DNA from: Corynebacterium sp. CNJ-954
GTDB lineage: Bacteria; Actinomycetota; Actinomycetes; Mycobacteriales; Mycobacteriaceae
Direction of reading: 5' to 3'
Length of the DNA: 64,000 bases
NCBI RefSeq assembly: GCF_001942345.1
Contig: NZ_MKKI01000011.1
Location: forward strand, 369,328 to 433,327
The notes under the pieces are model-generated. The model was not told where the DNA came from. It saw only the letters and a program-made list of their open reading frames with translations, and made no database searches. The first letter of the stretch is position 1, and the number at the start of each line of letters is the position of its first letter. The translations under genes were made by a program, and so were the position numbers. Below, piece by piece: positions 18,656-27,435 of the stretch.

Positions 18656-19585
18656 ATGGCCGGTGGTCTGATCGCACTGCTCGACGATGTCACCCTCATC
18701 GCCAGGAAAGCAGCCGCCAGCAGCCGCGATATCGCGCAGGCGGCGGCGACCACCAGTACGAAAGCCGCCGCGGTCGTCGTCGATGACGCAGCCGTGACCC
18801 CCAGCTTCGTCCAGGGGGTCAGTCCCGCCCGTGAGCTGCCGATCATCTGGAGGATCACGAAAGGCTCACTGGTCAACAAGATCGTCATGATCCTGCCGGT
18901 GATCCTTCTCCTCAGCTGGCTGGCACCGTGGGCGCTGACACCCATCCTCATGGTCGGCGGCACCTATCTGGCGTTCGAAGGGGCGGAGAAGATCTGGCAC
19001 GCCGTAATCCACGGTGGCCCTGACGACAGCACCGCCGACGCTCCGGACGACGAGGATTCGCTGGTGAAAGGGGCGGTGCGTACCGACTTCATCCTGTCGG
19101 CCGAGATCATGGTCCTGTCCCTCAATGAGCTGACGGGTCGGGGGTTGCCCCAGCGTGCGGCGATCCTCGTCGGCGTCGCGCTGGTGATCACCTTCGTCGT
19201 CTACGGGGTGGTCGGGCTGTTGGTCAAGATGGATGATGTCGGCCTGGCTCTCGCCGACCCTGCCCGCGATCGGACAGAGTTCGTCCGTCGCCTGGGACGT
19301 GGACTGGTGTCGCTGATGCCCCGCATCCTGACCGCGCTGTCGGTGGTCGGCACGGCTGCGATGCTCTGGGTCGGCGGGCATATTCTCCTGGTAGGTACGG
19401 ACGACCTGGGTTGGCACGCGCCCTATGCTGCCGTCCATCATCTGGAGGAGTTGGTGTCGTCCGCCGGCGCGGCCGTGCAGTGGTTGGTGGAAACCGGCTG
19501 CTCAGCGTTGATCGGGCTCCTCGTCGGTTCTGTTGCCGTCGGAATTGTCACGGCCGTCCGTCGGGTGACTGTTCAGACGCGGTGA
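18656..19585 (+). CDS. DUF808 family membrane protein (YedI-like)
   Basis: A 309-residue inner-membrane protein. The N-terminus MAGGLIALLDDVTLIAR and the long Ala-rich helix SRDIAQAAATTSTKAAAVVVDDAAVTPSFVQG are the hallmark of DUF808/YedI. Four to five membrane segments follow, with the family stretch LMVGGTYLAFEGAEK. No function is established. A TAGGAT box at about 18608 could be the -10 element, and ACGGAG serves as Shine-Dalgarno. Its last 38 nt overlap tail-to-tail with the end of the BCCT gene. Confidence 0.88.
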   Translation: MAGGLIALLDDVTLIARKAAASSRDIAQAAATTSTKAAAVVVDDAAVTPSFVQGVSPARELPIIWRITKGSLVNKIVMILPVILLLSWLAPWALTPILMVGGTYLAFEGAEKIWHAVIHGGPDDSTADAPDDEDSLVKGAVRTDFILSAEIMVLSLNELTGRGLPQRAAILVGVALVITFVVYGVVGLLVKMDDVGLALADPARDRTEFVRRLGRGLVSLMPRILTALSVVGTAAMLWVGGHILLVGTDDLGWHAPYAAVHHLEELVSSAGAAVQWLVETGCSALIGLLVGSVAVGIVTAVRRVTVQTR

Positions 19586-21389
19586 TGTACTCCCCCCGTT
19601 CGTAGTCGTAGTCGACAGGGTTCCCGTCCTCGTCCGTCCGCGTGTACCAGTCCGTGACTTCGGCTGCACGGGAGTTGAAGTCACCGCCGGTGGCGTAGTC
19701 GCTGTCTGCGTCAGTTTCTTCAACGGCGATCGCGAAGTTGTCGCCATGGTCTCGCACACCGTGCACCACCGCGTTCGACAACGCCTGCTCCTGGAAGTCG
19801 TCGCGGATCGTGTACGGATCGGTACGGAGTTCCCGGAGCAGGGCCACCGCCATCAGTACCAGGACGACGGCGAACGGCAAGGCAGTCACCGTGATGAAGT
19901 TCTGCAGTCCCTGGAGAGCGTCCTCGCCCCCTGCGAGAAGAATGACGACGGCGATACCCGCCATGCACAGACCCCAGAACACCGTCACACCTTTTCGGGG
20001 ATCCGGGTTCCCCCGCTGCGACAGCTGGGAGTTCACCAGCGAGGCAGAATCCGCCGTGGTGATGAAGAACACGGCCAGCATCACGATGACCACCGGCGCC
20101 ACGATGCCGGCACCGGGCAGGTGATCCAGCACCGTGAAGAAGATCTCTTCAGCCGCCGGCATACCGGCCGGGTCATCGCCCGGCGCGATACCCCCGGACT
20201 GTCGCTGGATCCAGATCGAGGTGCCTCCGAGGATCGTGAAGGCCAGCACGATGATCGTCGACGGGATGAACAGGACACCGAGGATGAACTGGCGGATTGT
20301 GCGTCCCCGGGAGATCTTGGCCACGAAGACCCCGACGAACGGAGACCAGGAGACCCACCACGCCCAGTAGAACGTGGTCCACCCGGAGAGGAACGCCTGC
20401 ATCTCCTCACCTTCGCCCATGTTCGCCGACAACATCTCAGGCATAGACCCGACGTAGTCGACGATCACCGCGGGGATCATATTGGCGAGAAACGCCGTGG
20501 GGCCGACGATGAAGAAGAACAACGCCAGCCCGATGGCGAGCACCATGTTGATGTTCGACAGCCACCGGATACCCTTGGCCACACCAGAGACCGCGGACAG
20601 GATGGTGCCGACCGTCAGGATCATGATGATCACGAGCGCGAAGGTGTTTCCCGCCGGCGACCAGCCGGACACCACCTCCACGCCCTTGGCGATCTGCAGG
20701 GCACCGATGCCGAGCGACGCCGCAGTGCCGAAGAGTGTCGCGACGATGGCCATCCCGTCGATGAGACGCGCGGGAAGTGTGTCGGTGGATTTCACCGCAA
20801 ACAGTGGCATGAGGATCGAACTCATCAGAGGTACCCGGCCCCTACGGTAGGACACGTAGGCTACGGCGAGCCCGACAACGGCGTAGATGGCCCAGGCGTT
20901 GATCCCCCAGTGCATCGCCGACTGCGACATCGCACCCTTGACCGCTTCCTGGGTGGCGGCGTCGTAACCGCCGGGGCGGGGATCGAGGTAGTGGCTCATC
21001 GGTTCATACGGGCCGAAGAAGATGATGCCGATACCGATACCGGCGGCGAACAGCATGGCCGTCCAGGACATCGTGGAGTACTCGGCCTTCTCACCGTCCA
21101 GGCCCAGTGGGATCTTTCCGTACCTGCTGAAGGCCAGGATGAGCAGGAAGAACATCAGTCCGGTCGCCAGAGCGGTGAACACCCAGCCCATGTTCTCCAT
21201 GACCCATGCCAGTGCTGCCGACGAGACATCGAACACCTGCTGTGGGTCAAGAACACCCCACGCGATGAACGCGACGATCAGGCCGCCGACCACACTCACG
21301 ATGCGCCAGTCGATGGAGTACCTGATGCGTTGATCCTCCACAGAGACACCCGGTACCAGGGCCGGGTGGATGCTGTGCGGGTAGGTCAC
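19548..21389 (-). CDS. BCCT family betaine/carnitine/choline-type transporter
   Basis: A 613-residue secondary transporter for zwitterionic osmolytes. It has about twelve membrane segments and both family signatures: MHWGINAWAIY in segment 4, and the tryptophan-rich FYWAWWVSWSPFVGVFVAKISRGRT in segment 8. The hydrophilic C-terminal tail of about 100 residues is rich in Asp/Glu, as in osmosensing carriers such as EctP and LcoP of C. glutamicum; BetP has a more basic tail. Substrate is probably betaine, ectoine or proline, but cannot be fixed from sequence. The start is GTG 21389, the only start found in frame, with a weak ribosome-binding site. Confidence 0.9.
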   Translation of the reverse strand: MTYPHSIHPALVPGVSVEDQRIRYSIDWRIVSVVGGLIVAFIAWGVLDPQQVFDVSSAALAWVMENMGWVFTALATGLMFFLLILAFSRYGKIPLGLDGEKAEYSTMSWTAMLFAAGIGIGIIFFGPYEPMSHYLDPRPGGYDAATQEAVKGAMSQSAMHWGINAWAIYAVVGLAVAYVSYRRGRVPLMSSILMPLFAVKSTDTLPARLIDGMAIVATLFGTAASLGIGALQIAKGVEVVSGWSPAGNTFALVIIMILTVGTILSAVSGVAKGIRWLSNINMVLAIGLALFFFIVGPTAFLANMIPAVIVDYVGSMPEMLSANMGEGEEMQAFLSGWTTFYWAWWVSWSPFVGVFVAKISRGRTIRQFILGVLFIPSTIIVLAFTILGGTSIWIQRQSGGIAPGDDPAGMPAAEEIFFTVLDHLPGAGIVAPVVIVMLAVFFITTADSASLVNSQLSQRGNPDPRKGVTVFWGLCMAGIAVVILLAGGEDALQGLQNFITVTALPFAVVLVLMAVALLRELRTDPYTIRDDFQEQALSNAVVHGVRDHGDNFAIAVEETDADSDYATGGDFNSRAAEVTDWYTRTDEDGNPVDYDYERGEYITASEQSPDGRP

Positions 21390-21578
21390 TTCCCGGATGA
21401 AACTCTTCGCGGATTCCTGCGGGTGGATACGGTCTGCTCGCGTTTCTCTCCAGGTTCTGAGGGGTCCATGGTCGCTCTCTCCGTTGTCTTCTCTTGTGGT
21501 TCGTCACTGCCAACCCTTACAACGGTAGAGAAGAACCTCCTGCGCTGCAGGAACCGTCACGACGGTCCCCCGTAGCGG

Positions 21579-22052
21579 TCAGAGAGAGCACGACCACGAC
21601 ATGTGGAGAATCGGGTATGGGCGTCCGGCATCGTCGAGGTCGTCCCGGCTGGTGGCGGTGAATCCCCGCCGACGGTAGAAGGCCACCGCCTGAGCATTCT
21701 GTTCATTGACGTCGACCCGGCGCACGCCGTGACGGTCCAGTGCGTCGTCCAGGAGCAGAGTTCCGATGCCCCTCCCCCTGGCTGCAGCATCGACGAACAG
21801 CATCTCGAGGTTGCCCTCGCTCGTGCCTGCGAAACCCACAGGGACACCGTCGAGGTCGGCGACGGTCAACAGTACCTGAGGGAAATATTCCGCAGGCAAG
21901 GCCGACTCGATGGCGTCGCGGTCCCCGTCCGTCAGGAAGTCATGGGTGGCATCGACGGCAGATCGCCAGATTCCCACGAGTTGGGGGTATTCGTGCGCTC
22001 CGCGGCACGGTCGTAATGACGGGCGTCCCGTCGGAGATGAATCTACATCCAT
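21579..22052 (-). CDS. GNAT family N-acetyltransferase
   Basis: A protein of about 157 residues with the acetyl-CoA binding motif A LEMLFVDAAARGRGIGTLLL (R-G-x-G-I/x-G) and the late motif NEQNAQAVAFYRRRGF. The opening HEYPQLVGIWRSAVDATHDFL resembles YjaB-like acetyltransferases. The start is uncertain. ATG 22052 overlaps the corA stop (ATGGATGTAG) and is favoured as a coupled start, although it adds about 18 residues before the family's usual beginning. The substrate is unknown. Confidence 0.8.
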   Translation of the reverse strand: MDVDSSPTGRPSLRPCRGAHEYPQLVGIWRSAVDATHDFLTDGDRDAIESALPAEYFPQVLLTVADLDGVPVGFAGTSEGNLEMLFVDAAARGRGIGTLLLDDALDRHGVRRVDVNEQNAQAVAFYRRRGFTATSRDDLDDAGRPYPILHMSWSCSL

Positions 22053-23152
22053 TTGCTGCGGCGGAAGAAGACGTAGAGCAGGACGGCCACCCCGAGCATC
22101 ATGCTCAACGCCATGGGGTACCCGAAGGCCCAGTGCAGTTCCGGCATGTCGTCGAAGTTCATCCCGTAGATCGCACCGACCAACGTCGGGGCGAAGAGGA
22201 TGGCGGCCCATCCGGAGATCTTCTTCATGTCCTCGTTCTGACGCTGTGCGACGAGGGTGGCGTTCACGTTGAGAATCTGGGCCAGGGCCTCCCGGTGATC
22301 TGCGGCGAATGTCCCCGCACGCGTCAGGTGATCAGCGACGTCATCGAGGTAGGAACGGAGCTCCTCGGGGATGTCGTACTTGACGAATCCCGCCCGCAAC
22401 GCGTCAAGTACCTCTGCCATCGAGGCGATGGTCTGTTGGACGTCGATGACTTCCTGGCTCAGGCGGTAGATACGTTCCGCGACCGCAGCATCACCGCTGA
22501 ACACCTGCCGTTCGATCTGCTCCTTGTCGATCGCGATACCGCGGAGGACGGGAGGGTACCCGTCGACGATCGCATCCAGGATCCGGTAGACCACGGCCTC
22601 CGGTCCCAGTCGCAGGACGTCCCGGTCCGCCAACAACGTCCGTTCGCGGGGGTCGCTACCGTCCGACGCGGCCAATGCGGCACTGTCGGTCCCGTCGACC
22701 CATCGTCGGTCCTGGCACAGCACGGCAACGAAACCGTCCCGGACGAGGATATGGAACTCTGAGAACGCGACATCCTCCGCCGCATCGTTGTAGCGGGCGG
22801 ACCTGGCGACGATGAACAGGACGTCGCCGTACCGCTCGAGCTTCGGGCGTTGGTGGGAATTCACCAGATCCTCGACGAGCAGCGGGTGCAGGTCCCACGC
22901 GTCGGCGAGTTCCCTGATGCCGTCTCTGCCGGGTGCCGGATACAGAAGCATCACCATGCGCTTCGGATGATCGACGGCGGACGCCGTCGCCTCTGCCACC
23001 GTGGTGTCTTCCGGGGCAGGGTGTGCGCTTCCGTCGTCAACGTAGGTCATGACGGGCGGTGTCACGGTCGGTGCCGGCACTGCCCCCTCGACCCGCTGCT
23101 TCGCCCGGGTGAACCTACCGGTCCTGCCGTCATTGATCCTGCGGTTCCCCAT
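22043..23152 (-). CDS. corA: CorA family magnesium/cobalt channel
   Basis: A 369-residue divalent cation channel protein. The long N-terminal domain is cytoplasmic; the signature GMN stands at residues 330-332 in YGMNFDDMPELHW between the two C-terminal membrane helices, and the chain ends in basic RRSK. Members form pentamers that let in Mg2+ or Co2+. ATG 23152 has GAGGG upstream. The GNAT gene overlaps the 3' end. No M-box-like leader was recognised in the 87-nt gap upstream. Confidence 0.93.
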   Translation of the reverse strand: MGNRRINDGRTGRFTRAKQRVEGAVPAPTVTPPVMTYVDDGSAHPAPEDTTVAEATASAVDHPKRMVMLLYPAPGRDGIRELADAWDLHPLLVEDLVNSHQRPKLERYGDVLFIVARSARYNDAAEDVAFSEFHILVRDGFVAVLCQDRRWVDGTDSAALAASDGSDPRERTLLADRDVLRLGPEAVVYRILDAIVDGYPPVLRGIAIDKEQIERQVFSGDAAVAERIYRLSQEVIDVQQTIASMAEVLDALRAGFVKYDIPEELRSYLDDVADHLTRAGTFAADHREALAQILNVNATLVAQRQNEDMKKISGWAAILFAPTLVGAIYGMNFDDMPELHWAFGYPMALSMMLGVAVLLYVFFRRSKWM

Positions 23153-23239
23153 ACGTCTACCCTCTCGGCCTGAGGTGTGCTCTGTTGTCCGTGAGTTACC
23201 CTAGCCCCCGGCAGGCCAGGCGGGTAACTCGCACGCGTC

Positions 23240-23965
23240 TCAGGCAGTCGCGACAGGTTGCAGACCACGTCGGGCCGCGACGGCACCGTCGCCGCGCCGC
23301 TCCACCGAGGTCTGCACGAGGATCGGCAGATGGTCAGAGCGTCCCTGGGGAAGGACATCGACCCGGGACTGCCTGAAACCACGCGACAGCGCGAAGTCGT
23401 AGTTCCCCCGCAGGACGCCGTAGCGGGAGTAGGTCGCTCCGGTGCTCCTGGCCATCTCGAAACCATGGGCGTCGACGTGCCGCCGCAGGCCGCTCTGGAA
23501 CAACGGGTAGTTGAAGTCTCCGACCATGACGGAGGGCACTCCGGCGCCGATCTGGCCCAGCGCCTCGAAAGACGTGCGGATCTGCTGACGACGGAGCGCG
23601 TTCGTCGCCGTCAACGGGGCTGCGTGGAAAGACGCGATGACGACGTCACGGTCATGCTTGGCATCATGAGCCCTGACCATGACAAGCCGCTCGGACGCAG
23701 GTTTCATGACACGGTCATGGAAAGACTTCTCCAGCGCGGTCACCTGCAGATCCTTCACATCGAACCGGTTGGCGTGCAGGTAGACGGCGAGACCGAGACG
23801 GTTCTCCGTGGTCGCGTGGACGAGTTCCAGGCCGCCGAGACGGCTCGGAAGCCGACGGGTGTCCGCCTCCTGGACGCAGATGGCATCCGGGACATGAACA
23901 CCTGCGAGCGGGAGGAGCTCGGTGACAGCGTTGTGTTTATGCAGGTTGTAGCTAATCAGCTTCAT
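23240..23965 (-). CDS. endonuclease/exonuclease/phosphatase family protein
   Basis: A 241-residue protein of the DNase I-like EEP fold. Motifs in order are ISYNLHKHN, the metal-binding Glu in ICVQEAD, SFHAAPL, GDFNYPL (D and N of the catalytic loop) and the C-terminal GRSDHLPI (Asp-His pair). The fold covers nucleases, phosphodiesterases and lipid phosphatases, so the substrate is open. No signal peptide is seen. ATG 23965 has no Shine-Dalgarno but a TATGCT box 9 nt upstream, which suggests a leaderless or near-leaderless message. Confidence 0.85.
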   Translation of the reverse strand: MKLISYNLHKHNAVTELLPLAGVHVPDAICVQEADTRRLPSRLGGLELVHATTENRLGLAVYLHANRFDVKDLQVTALEKSFHDRVMKPASERLVMVRAHDAKHDRDVVIASFHAAPLTATNALRRQQIRTSFEALGQIGAGVPSVMVGDFNYPLFQSGLRRHVDAHGFEMARSTGATYSRYGVLRGNYDFALSRGFRQSRVDVLPQGRSDHLPILVQTSVERRGDGAVAARRGLQPVATA

Positions 23966-24117
23966 TGGTGTACAAGCATAGTCCATCCGAGGTCTCAATA
24001 GATGAGTGAATCTAGTGAGATCGGTACCGTCTTCCACAGGAAAGCACGTGAAGGGCGACCGATGAGCATGGGTTCACGGCACCGTTCTCTCGTCGGACGT
24101 GCTGCTAGAATAGAGCG

Positions 24118-24543
24118 ATGAATCAAGCTTCCCCGCAGGTGAATGGGCCTTTCTTCCACGGTACGCGCGCCGCACTGCCGGTGGGTGACCTGCTGCGTGC
24201 CGGGCACCCGTCAAACTACCGTCCCGAGATCATCATGAACCACATCTACTTCACGGCTATGAAGGACGGTGCCGGCCTCGCCGCGGAGATTGCCGTCATG
24301 CTCGGTGGAGCAGACCGCGAACCCCACGTCTACGTGGTCGCCCCCACTGGCCCGTTCGAAGACGACCCGAATGTCACGGACAAGAAGTTCCCCGGTAACC
24401 CGACGTTGTCCTTCCGGACCTCCTCCCCACTGAAGATCGTCGAAGAGATCACCGACTGGCCACGCCTCTCAGCCGAAGCGCTCGACATCTGGAGAACCCG
24501 GTTGACCGCGATGCGCGACAGCAGTGCCGAGATCATCAACTGA
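24118..24543 (+). CDS. arr: NAD+-rifampin ADP-ribosyltransferase (Arr)
   Basis: A 141-residue enzyme that transfers ADP-ribose from NAD+ to the C23 hydroxyl of rifamycins and so inactivates them. The match to mycobacterial Arr is clear along the whole length: FHGT with catalytic His14, NYRPEIIMNHIYFT with Tyr44, and PFEDDPNVTDKKFPGNPT with the acidic residue at 82-83. Length equals the Arr family. No integron, insertion sequence or plasmid gene is nearby and base composition resembles the neighbours, so it appears to be a resident chromosomal gene. It converges on the YchJ-like gene. Confidence 0.93.
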   Translation: MNQASPQVNGPFFHGTRAALPVGDLLRAGHPSNYRPEIIMNHIYFTAMKDGAGLAAEIAVMLGGADREPHVYVVAPTGPFEDDPNVTDKKFPGNPTLSFRTSSPLKIVEEITDWPRLSAEALDIWRTRLTAMRDSSAEIIN

Positions 24544-24552
24544 CCGGCATTC

Positions 24553-24887
24553 TCACTCCACCTCGCCGTCAAGGTAGAACCACTGTCCGCCCTCGCGGAG
24601 AACCGGGAGCGTTCCTGCATCACACCGATGCCGCCGCCGTCAGCGATATAGGTGGCCCAGAACTCCACGACACCGGTGTCATCGTCCACACCTCCTGCGA
24701 CCGTGTCGATGATCTGGAGCCCACGCCAGAGAGGATTGTCCGACAGGTCCACCTGGGCTGGTCTCGTCGTCGGATGCCAGGTCCGCAACAACCAGGCCTC
24801 ATCGGCCCGTCGAAAGGCATCAAATCGCGACCTCATCAACGCCTCGGCGGTCGCGGGTTCCTGCGAACCGGCGTGGCTCCGGCCCAC
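24553..24887 (-). pseudogene. YchJ-like NTF2-fold protein (UPF0225), N-terminally short and frameshifted
   Basis: The frame opens with GTG 24887 and shows the core of the UPF0225/YchJ family: ATAEALMRSRFDAFRRADEA, LLRTWHPTTRP, then GLQIIDTVAGGVDDDTGVVEF. After ERSRF the frame is lost. One missing base at about 24598-24602 restores REGGQWFYLDGEVE and a stop at 24553, giving 111 residues. The usual N-terminal Cys motif (CPCGSG...CC) is absent and there is no room for it, since the LTA-synthase-like gene ends at 24887. GAGGAG in that gene's end serves as ribosome site. The frameshift is probably a sequence error; the short N-terminus looks genuine. Confidence 0.72.
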
Positions 24888-26443
24888 TACTGCAGCTCCT
24901 CACCCGCCCAGGCGGAACTGTAGAAGTCCTGCGAGCGCGAGTCGAGCAACTGCTTGTAGATGTCCGGGTCCAGGTCCTGTGCAGAGTCGGTGGGGATCCT
25001 GTCCGAGAACGCTGACACACCAAGTCCCGCCTGGCGGTCCTCCATCTCGATGCCAGCGGCTTCCAGAATGGTCGGCATCATGTTCAGCTGATCGACACCC
25101 CCGCGCAACGTCGAGGTCTTCTTGTCGTCCCCGGGGACCCAGACACGGTTGAAGATGGTGCGGTTCGGGTGGTCACCGAGCTCTTCGGCGAACGCGTTGC
25201 TGGACCCCATGTGCTTGAGATGGTCACCCATGAGCACCACCGCCGTATCCTCCAGGTACCCCTGCTTCTCCATGTAGCTCACGAAGTCCGCGACCTGCGT
25301 CATAGAGCAGGCGAACATCGAAGTGACTTCGCTTTCCGTGTCCACGTCGCAGTAGTCGTAGATATGCACCGGTTCGTGGGTGTCCACCGTAAGCATCGAG
25401 AGATTGAACGGCGTACCCGTTTTCTCCGACTCCTCGTGCAGAGCATCGACGTGTTCCTTCGCGTTCGCCATGAGCCGTTTGTCACTCAGACCCCAGTCGT
25501 CACGGAACTGGTCACTCGGCTCGCCTTTCGCCCGCCAGTCGTCCAGATCGTACTGTTCGTCATAACCGTGGGTAGTGAGGAACTGGTCCTTCGCGGCGAA
25601 TGAACCGTTCGCTCCGCCCATGAAGACATTCCGGTACCCCTGTTCCTTGAGGATGTCGCCGACACAGGTCAGGCCGCCCAGGTAGTTTCCGACGTCGCCA
25701 CCGAGCGAGTTGAGCCCGGACTGTCCCGTGATGAGGCCATTGCCCTTCAGCGGGACACCGCACTGCGTTCCGGTGATGCCGGACATGGTCCAGCCACCAC
25801 CTTCGTACTGCTGGAAGTTGTCGACGCTGTTCCAGCCGTCCTCCTCCCGGGTGACGTCCTTGAGCGGCACGAACGGATCTTTCTCGAACAACGTGGTGTC
25901 AGACAGAGTCTCCTCACCCGACTCGAGATAGATCATCACGACGTTGCGGGCGTTCTCGGCCGAGTCGACCTCGGGTTCCCTGTAGTACTGGTCGATGGTG
26001 TAGTCGGAATTCGCCGCCTTGATGTAGGCGCCGACATGGACTGAGGTTCCGAACATCGCTGTACCGCTCACGACAACAGCGGCGACCAACACGATGGAGA
26101 CCGTACGCTTCACCCATGTTCGACCGACCGGTCGTTCCTCGTCCTGGTTGGCACGGTGCTTACGGACACGCCGGTGGTGCCAGAAAGCGATGCCGAGGGT
26201 CAGCACAACCGGCAGGACGCCGAAGGCGAGGATACCCAGCCAGACGAGATCACCGCCGCCGCCGTCGGTCTGCATGGAGACCAGGTTCATCATCATCTGG
26301 TCGACTGTGATCGAGCCCCAGAACATGTGGATCCCGATGCCGACGATGAACAGCGTCAGGGCCAGCCAGATCAGCAGGTATACGGCCAGGTGTCCTACAA
26401 TGGAACCGACCCGTTTGGCCGTGATTTTGACGGGTCCAGACAC
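24887..26443 (-). CDS. LTA synthase/phosphoglycerol transferase-like membrane protein (sulfatase fold)
   Basis: A 518-residue protein with three N-terminal membrane segments (about 14-36, 63-87, 113-135) and an extracytoplasmic alkaline-phosphatase/sulfatase domain. Key residues visible are the metal-binding Glu in IYLESGEET, the likely Thr nucleophile in GGGWTMSGITGTQCG, and the metal pair in LMGDHLKHMG. The family moves phosphoglycerol from phosphatidylglycerol onto lipid- or glycan-linked acceptors (LtaS, MdoB). Corynebacteria do not make classical LTA, so the acceptor is unknown. GTG 26443 has AAAGGTGAG at 8 nt. Confidence 0.88.
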   Translation of the reverse strand: MSGPVKITAKRVGSIVGHLAVYLLIWLALTLFIVGIGIHMFWGSITVDQMMMNLVSMQTDGGGGDLVWLGILAFGVLPVVLTLGIAFWHHRRVRKHRANQDEERPVGRTWVKRTVSIVLVAAVVVSGTAMFGTSVHVGAYIKAANSDYTIDQYYREPEVDSAENARNVVMIYLESGEETLSDTTLFEKDPFVPLKDVTREEDGWNSVDNFQQYEGGGWTMSGITGTQCGVPLKGNGLITGQSGLNSLGGDVGNYLGGLTCVGDILKEQGYRNVFMGGANGSFAAKDQFLTTHGYDEQYDLDDWRAKGEPSDQFRDDWGLSDKRLMANAKEHVDALHEESEKTGTPFNLSMLTVDTHEPVHIYDYCDVDTESEVTSMFACSMTQVADFVSYMEKQGYLEDTAVVLMGDHLKHMGSSNAFAEELGDHPNRTIFNRVWVPGDDKKTSTLRGGVDQLNMMPTILEAAGIEMEDRQAGLGVSAFSDRIPTDSAQDLDPDIYKQLLDSRSQDFYSSAWAGEELQ

Positions 26444-26917
26444 TGGGACATCTCACCTTTCCGACACAATGCGCATGACGCGCAAGTCGCTCCGTCCTGC
26501 CGCCATGCACGAGGTCGGCAGAAGATTCATCCGATTAATATCTGGGATTCAACCACAGTTCACCGTCTCAATGCGAGAATCGGCGCGTGTTCGGGGCACT
26601 CCCGGCACGGGTGAATCTGATGAACTTCCCCACATCCTTCCTGTTCAGGAACGATATATAACGTAGTTTCGTTTGACGTCGAGGGTCGCACGTCCCCGCT
26701 CACTCTCCCGGACGCGTCTCCGGTGGACTTCGTAGGCACCCCCGCCCGAATCTTCCACGCTCCGGCTCCGCCCGTGTGAGTTCCAGGTGCCGTTGGATCA
26801 CCCGCCACCGCCCCCGGCAGCCTTATCGCCAGCGCCAGCGATACCCCTCTTGTGGTTCTCAGGTGGACCACATACCGTATCAAATGCTTGCACATTTACG
26901 AGGGGAGCCGTGTGCAT
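26444..26917. other. 474-bp intergenic region between divergent genes
   Basis: No convincing gene was found here. The stretch holds the ribosome-binding site of the LTA-synthase-like gene (around 26452-26460), an AT-rich palindrome at 26651-26664 that probably marks promoters, and a GAGGGGAG ribosome site just before ATG 26918. The minus-strand frame at 26560-26895 has no homology I recognise. Confidence 0.6.
26651..26664. promoter_or_regulatory. AT-rich near-palindrome, possible divergent promoter or operator
   Basis: ACGATATATAACGT reads almost the same on both strands (ACG-n-TATATA-n-CGT). It offers TATA-like -10 boxes in both directions between the divergent LTA-synthase-like and small membrane-protein genes. 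It is one of the few AT-only hexamers in this GC-rich window. Confidence 0.45.
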
Positions 26918-27435
26918 ATGGCCGAGACACGAACAGCGGTGTGGACTCGCCGGTGCGCGATCGGAGCCTTCGCCGTCGCGCTCCCTACTGCACTGTGGAG
27001 AGTATTACCGGGCTCGGAGTGACACTGGGCACGCCTGCCGACTGGAGGGAGTTCCAGCAGCTCCCGGGAAGCGGGACGTGGTACGTCCTGGGACTCTCAG
27101 GGGTCCAACTGCTGGCTGCCGCGTGTTGCCTCCTCCTCGCCGTCCCCGTCGAGCGAGTCGTACCCCCACGCGCATCAGCTCGACTCGGCCGCGCAATACC
27201 AACGGCGATCGGCGTTGCCGGCCTGACAGGAGCAGGAGTTCTCCTGGTGCTGGTAGTCATGTCGAGCATCGCCTGGGAGAAGGTCGACCCGTTCGCCGGG
27301 GAGACGTACGGCGGTTGGGCGTGGCTCAGTCTCGCGTGTTATCTGACGGCAGCATTGTGGCCGGTTCTTCTCGCTCCAGCGTCGATCGGCTATCTCCTGC
27401 AGAACCGCGGGCACCGGCGAGCGCTCAGACGTTGA
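26918..27435 (+). pseudogene. small four-span membrane protein, one-base frameshift
   Basis: From ATG 26918 (ribosome site GAGGGGAG) the frame reads MAETRTAVWTRRCAIGAFAV and reaches ALPTALWR, then runs into a stop. The neighbouring frame continues smoothly with ITGLGVTLGTPADWREFQQLPG and three hydrophobic segments to 27435. One missing base near 26996-27003 joins them into a 172-residue membrane protein. The alternative, a longer frame from 26776, would have a non-membrane, Arg/Pro-rich start unlike any family. The function is unknown. The end overlaps ychF tail-to-tail by 11 nt. Confidence 0.65.

Noticed and set aside
21579..22211. Longer GNAT protein starting at 22211
   Set aside because: The extra N-terminal residues come from the corA coding region read in another frame and resemble no acetyltransferase.
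26560..26895. Minus-strand frame in the long intergenic region before the LTA-synthase-like gene
   Set aside because: No homology, no ribosome-binding site, and it covers the AT-rich promoter palindrome; treated as noncoding.
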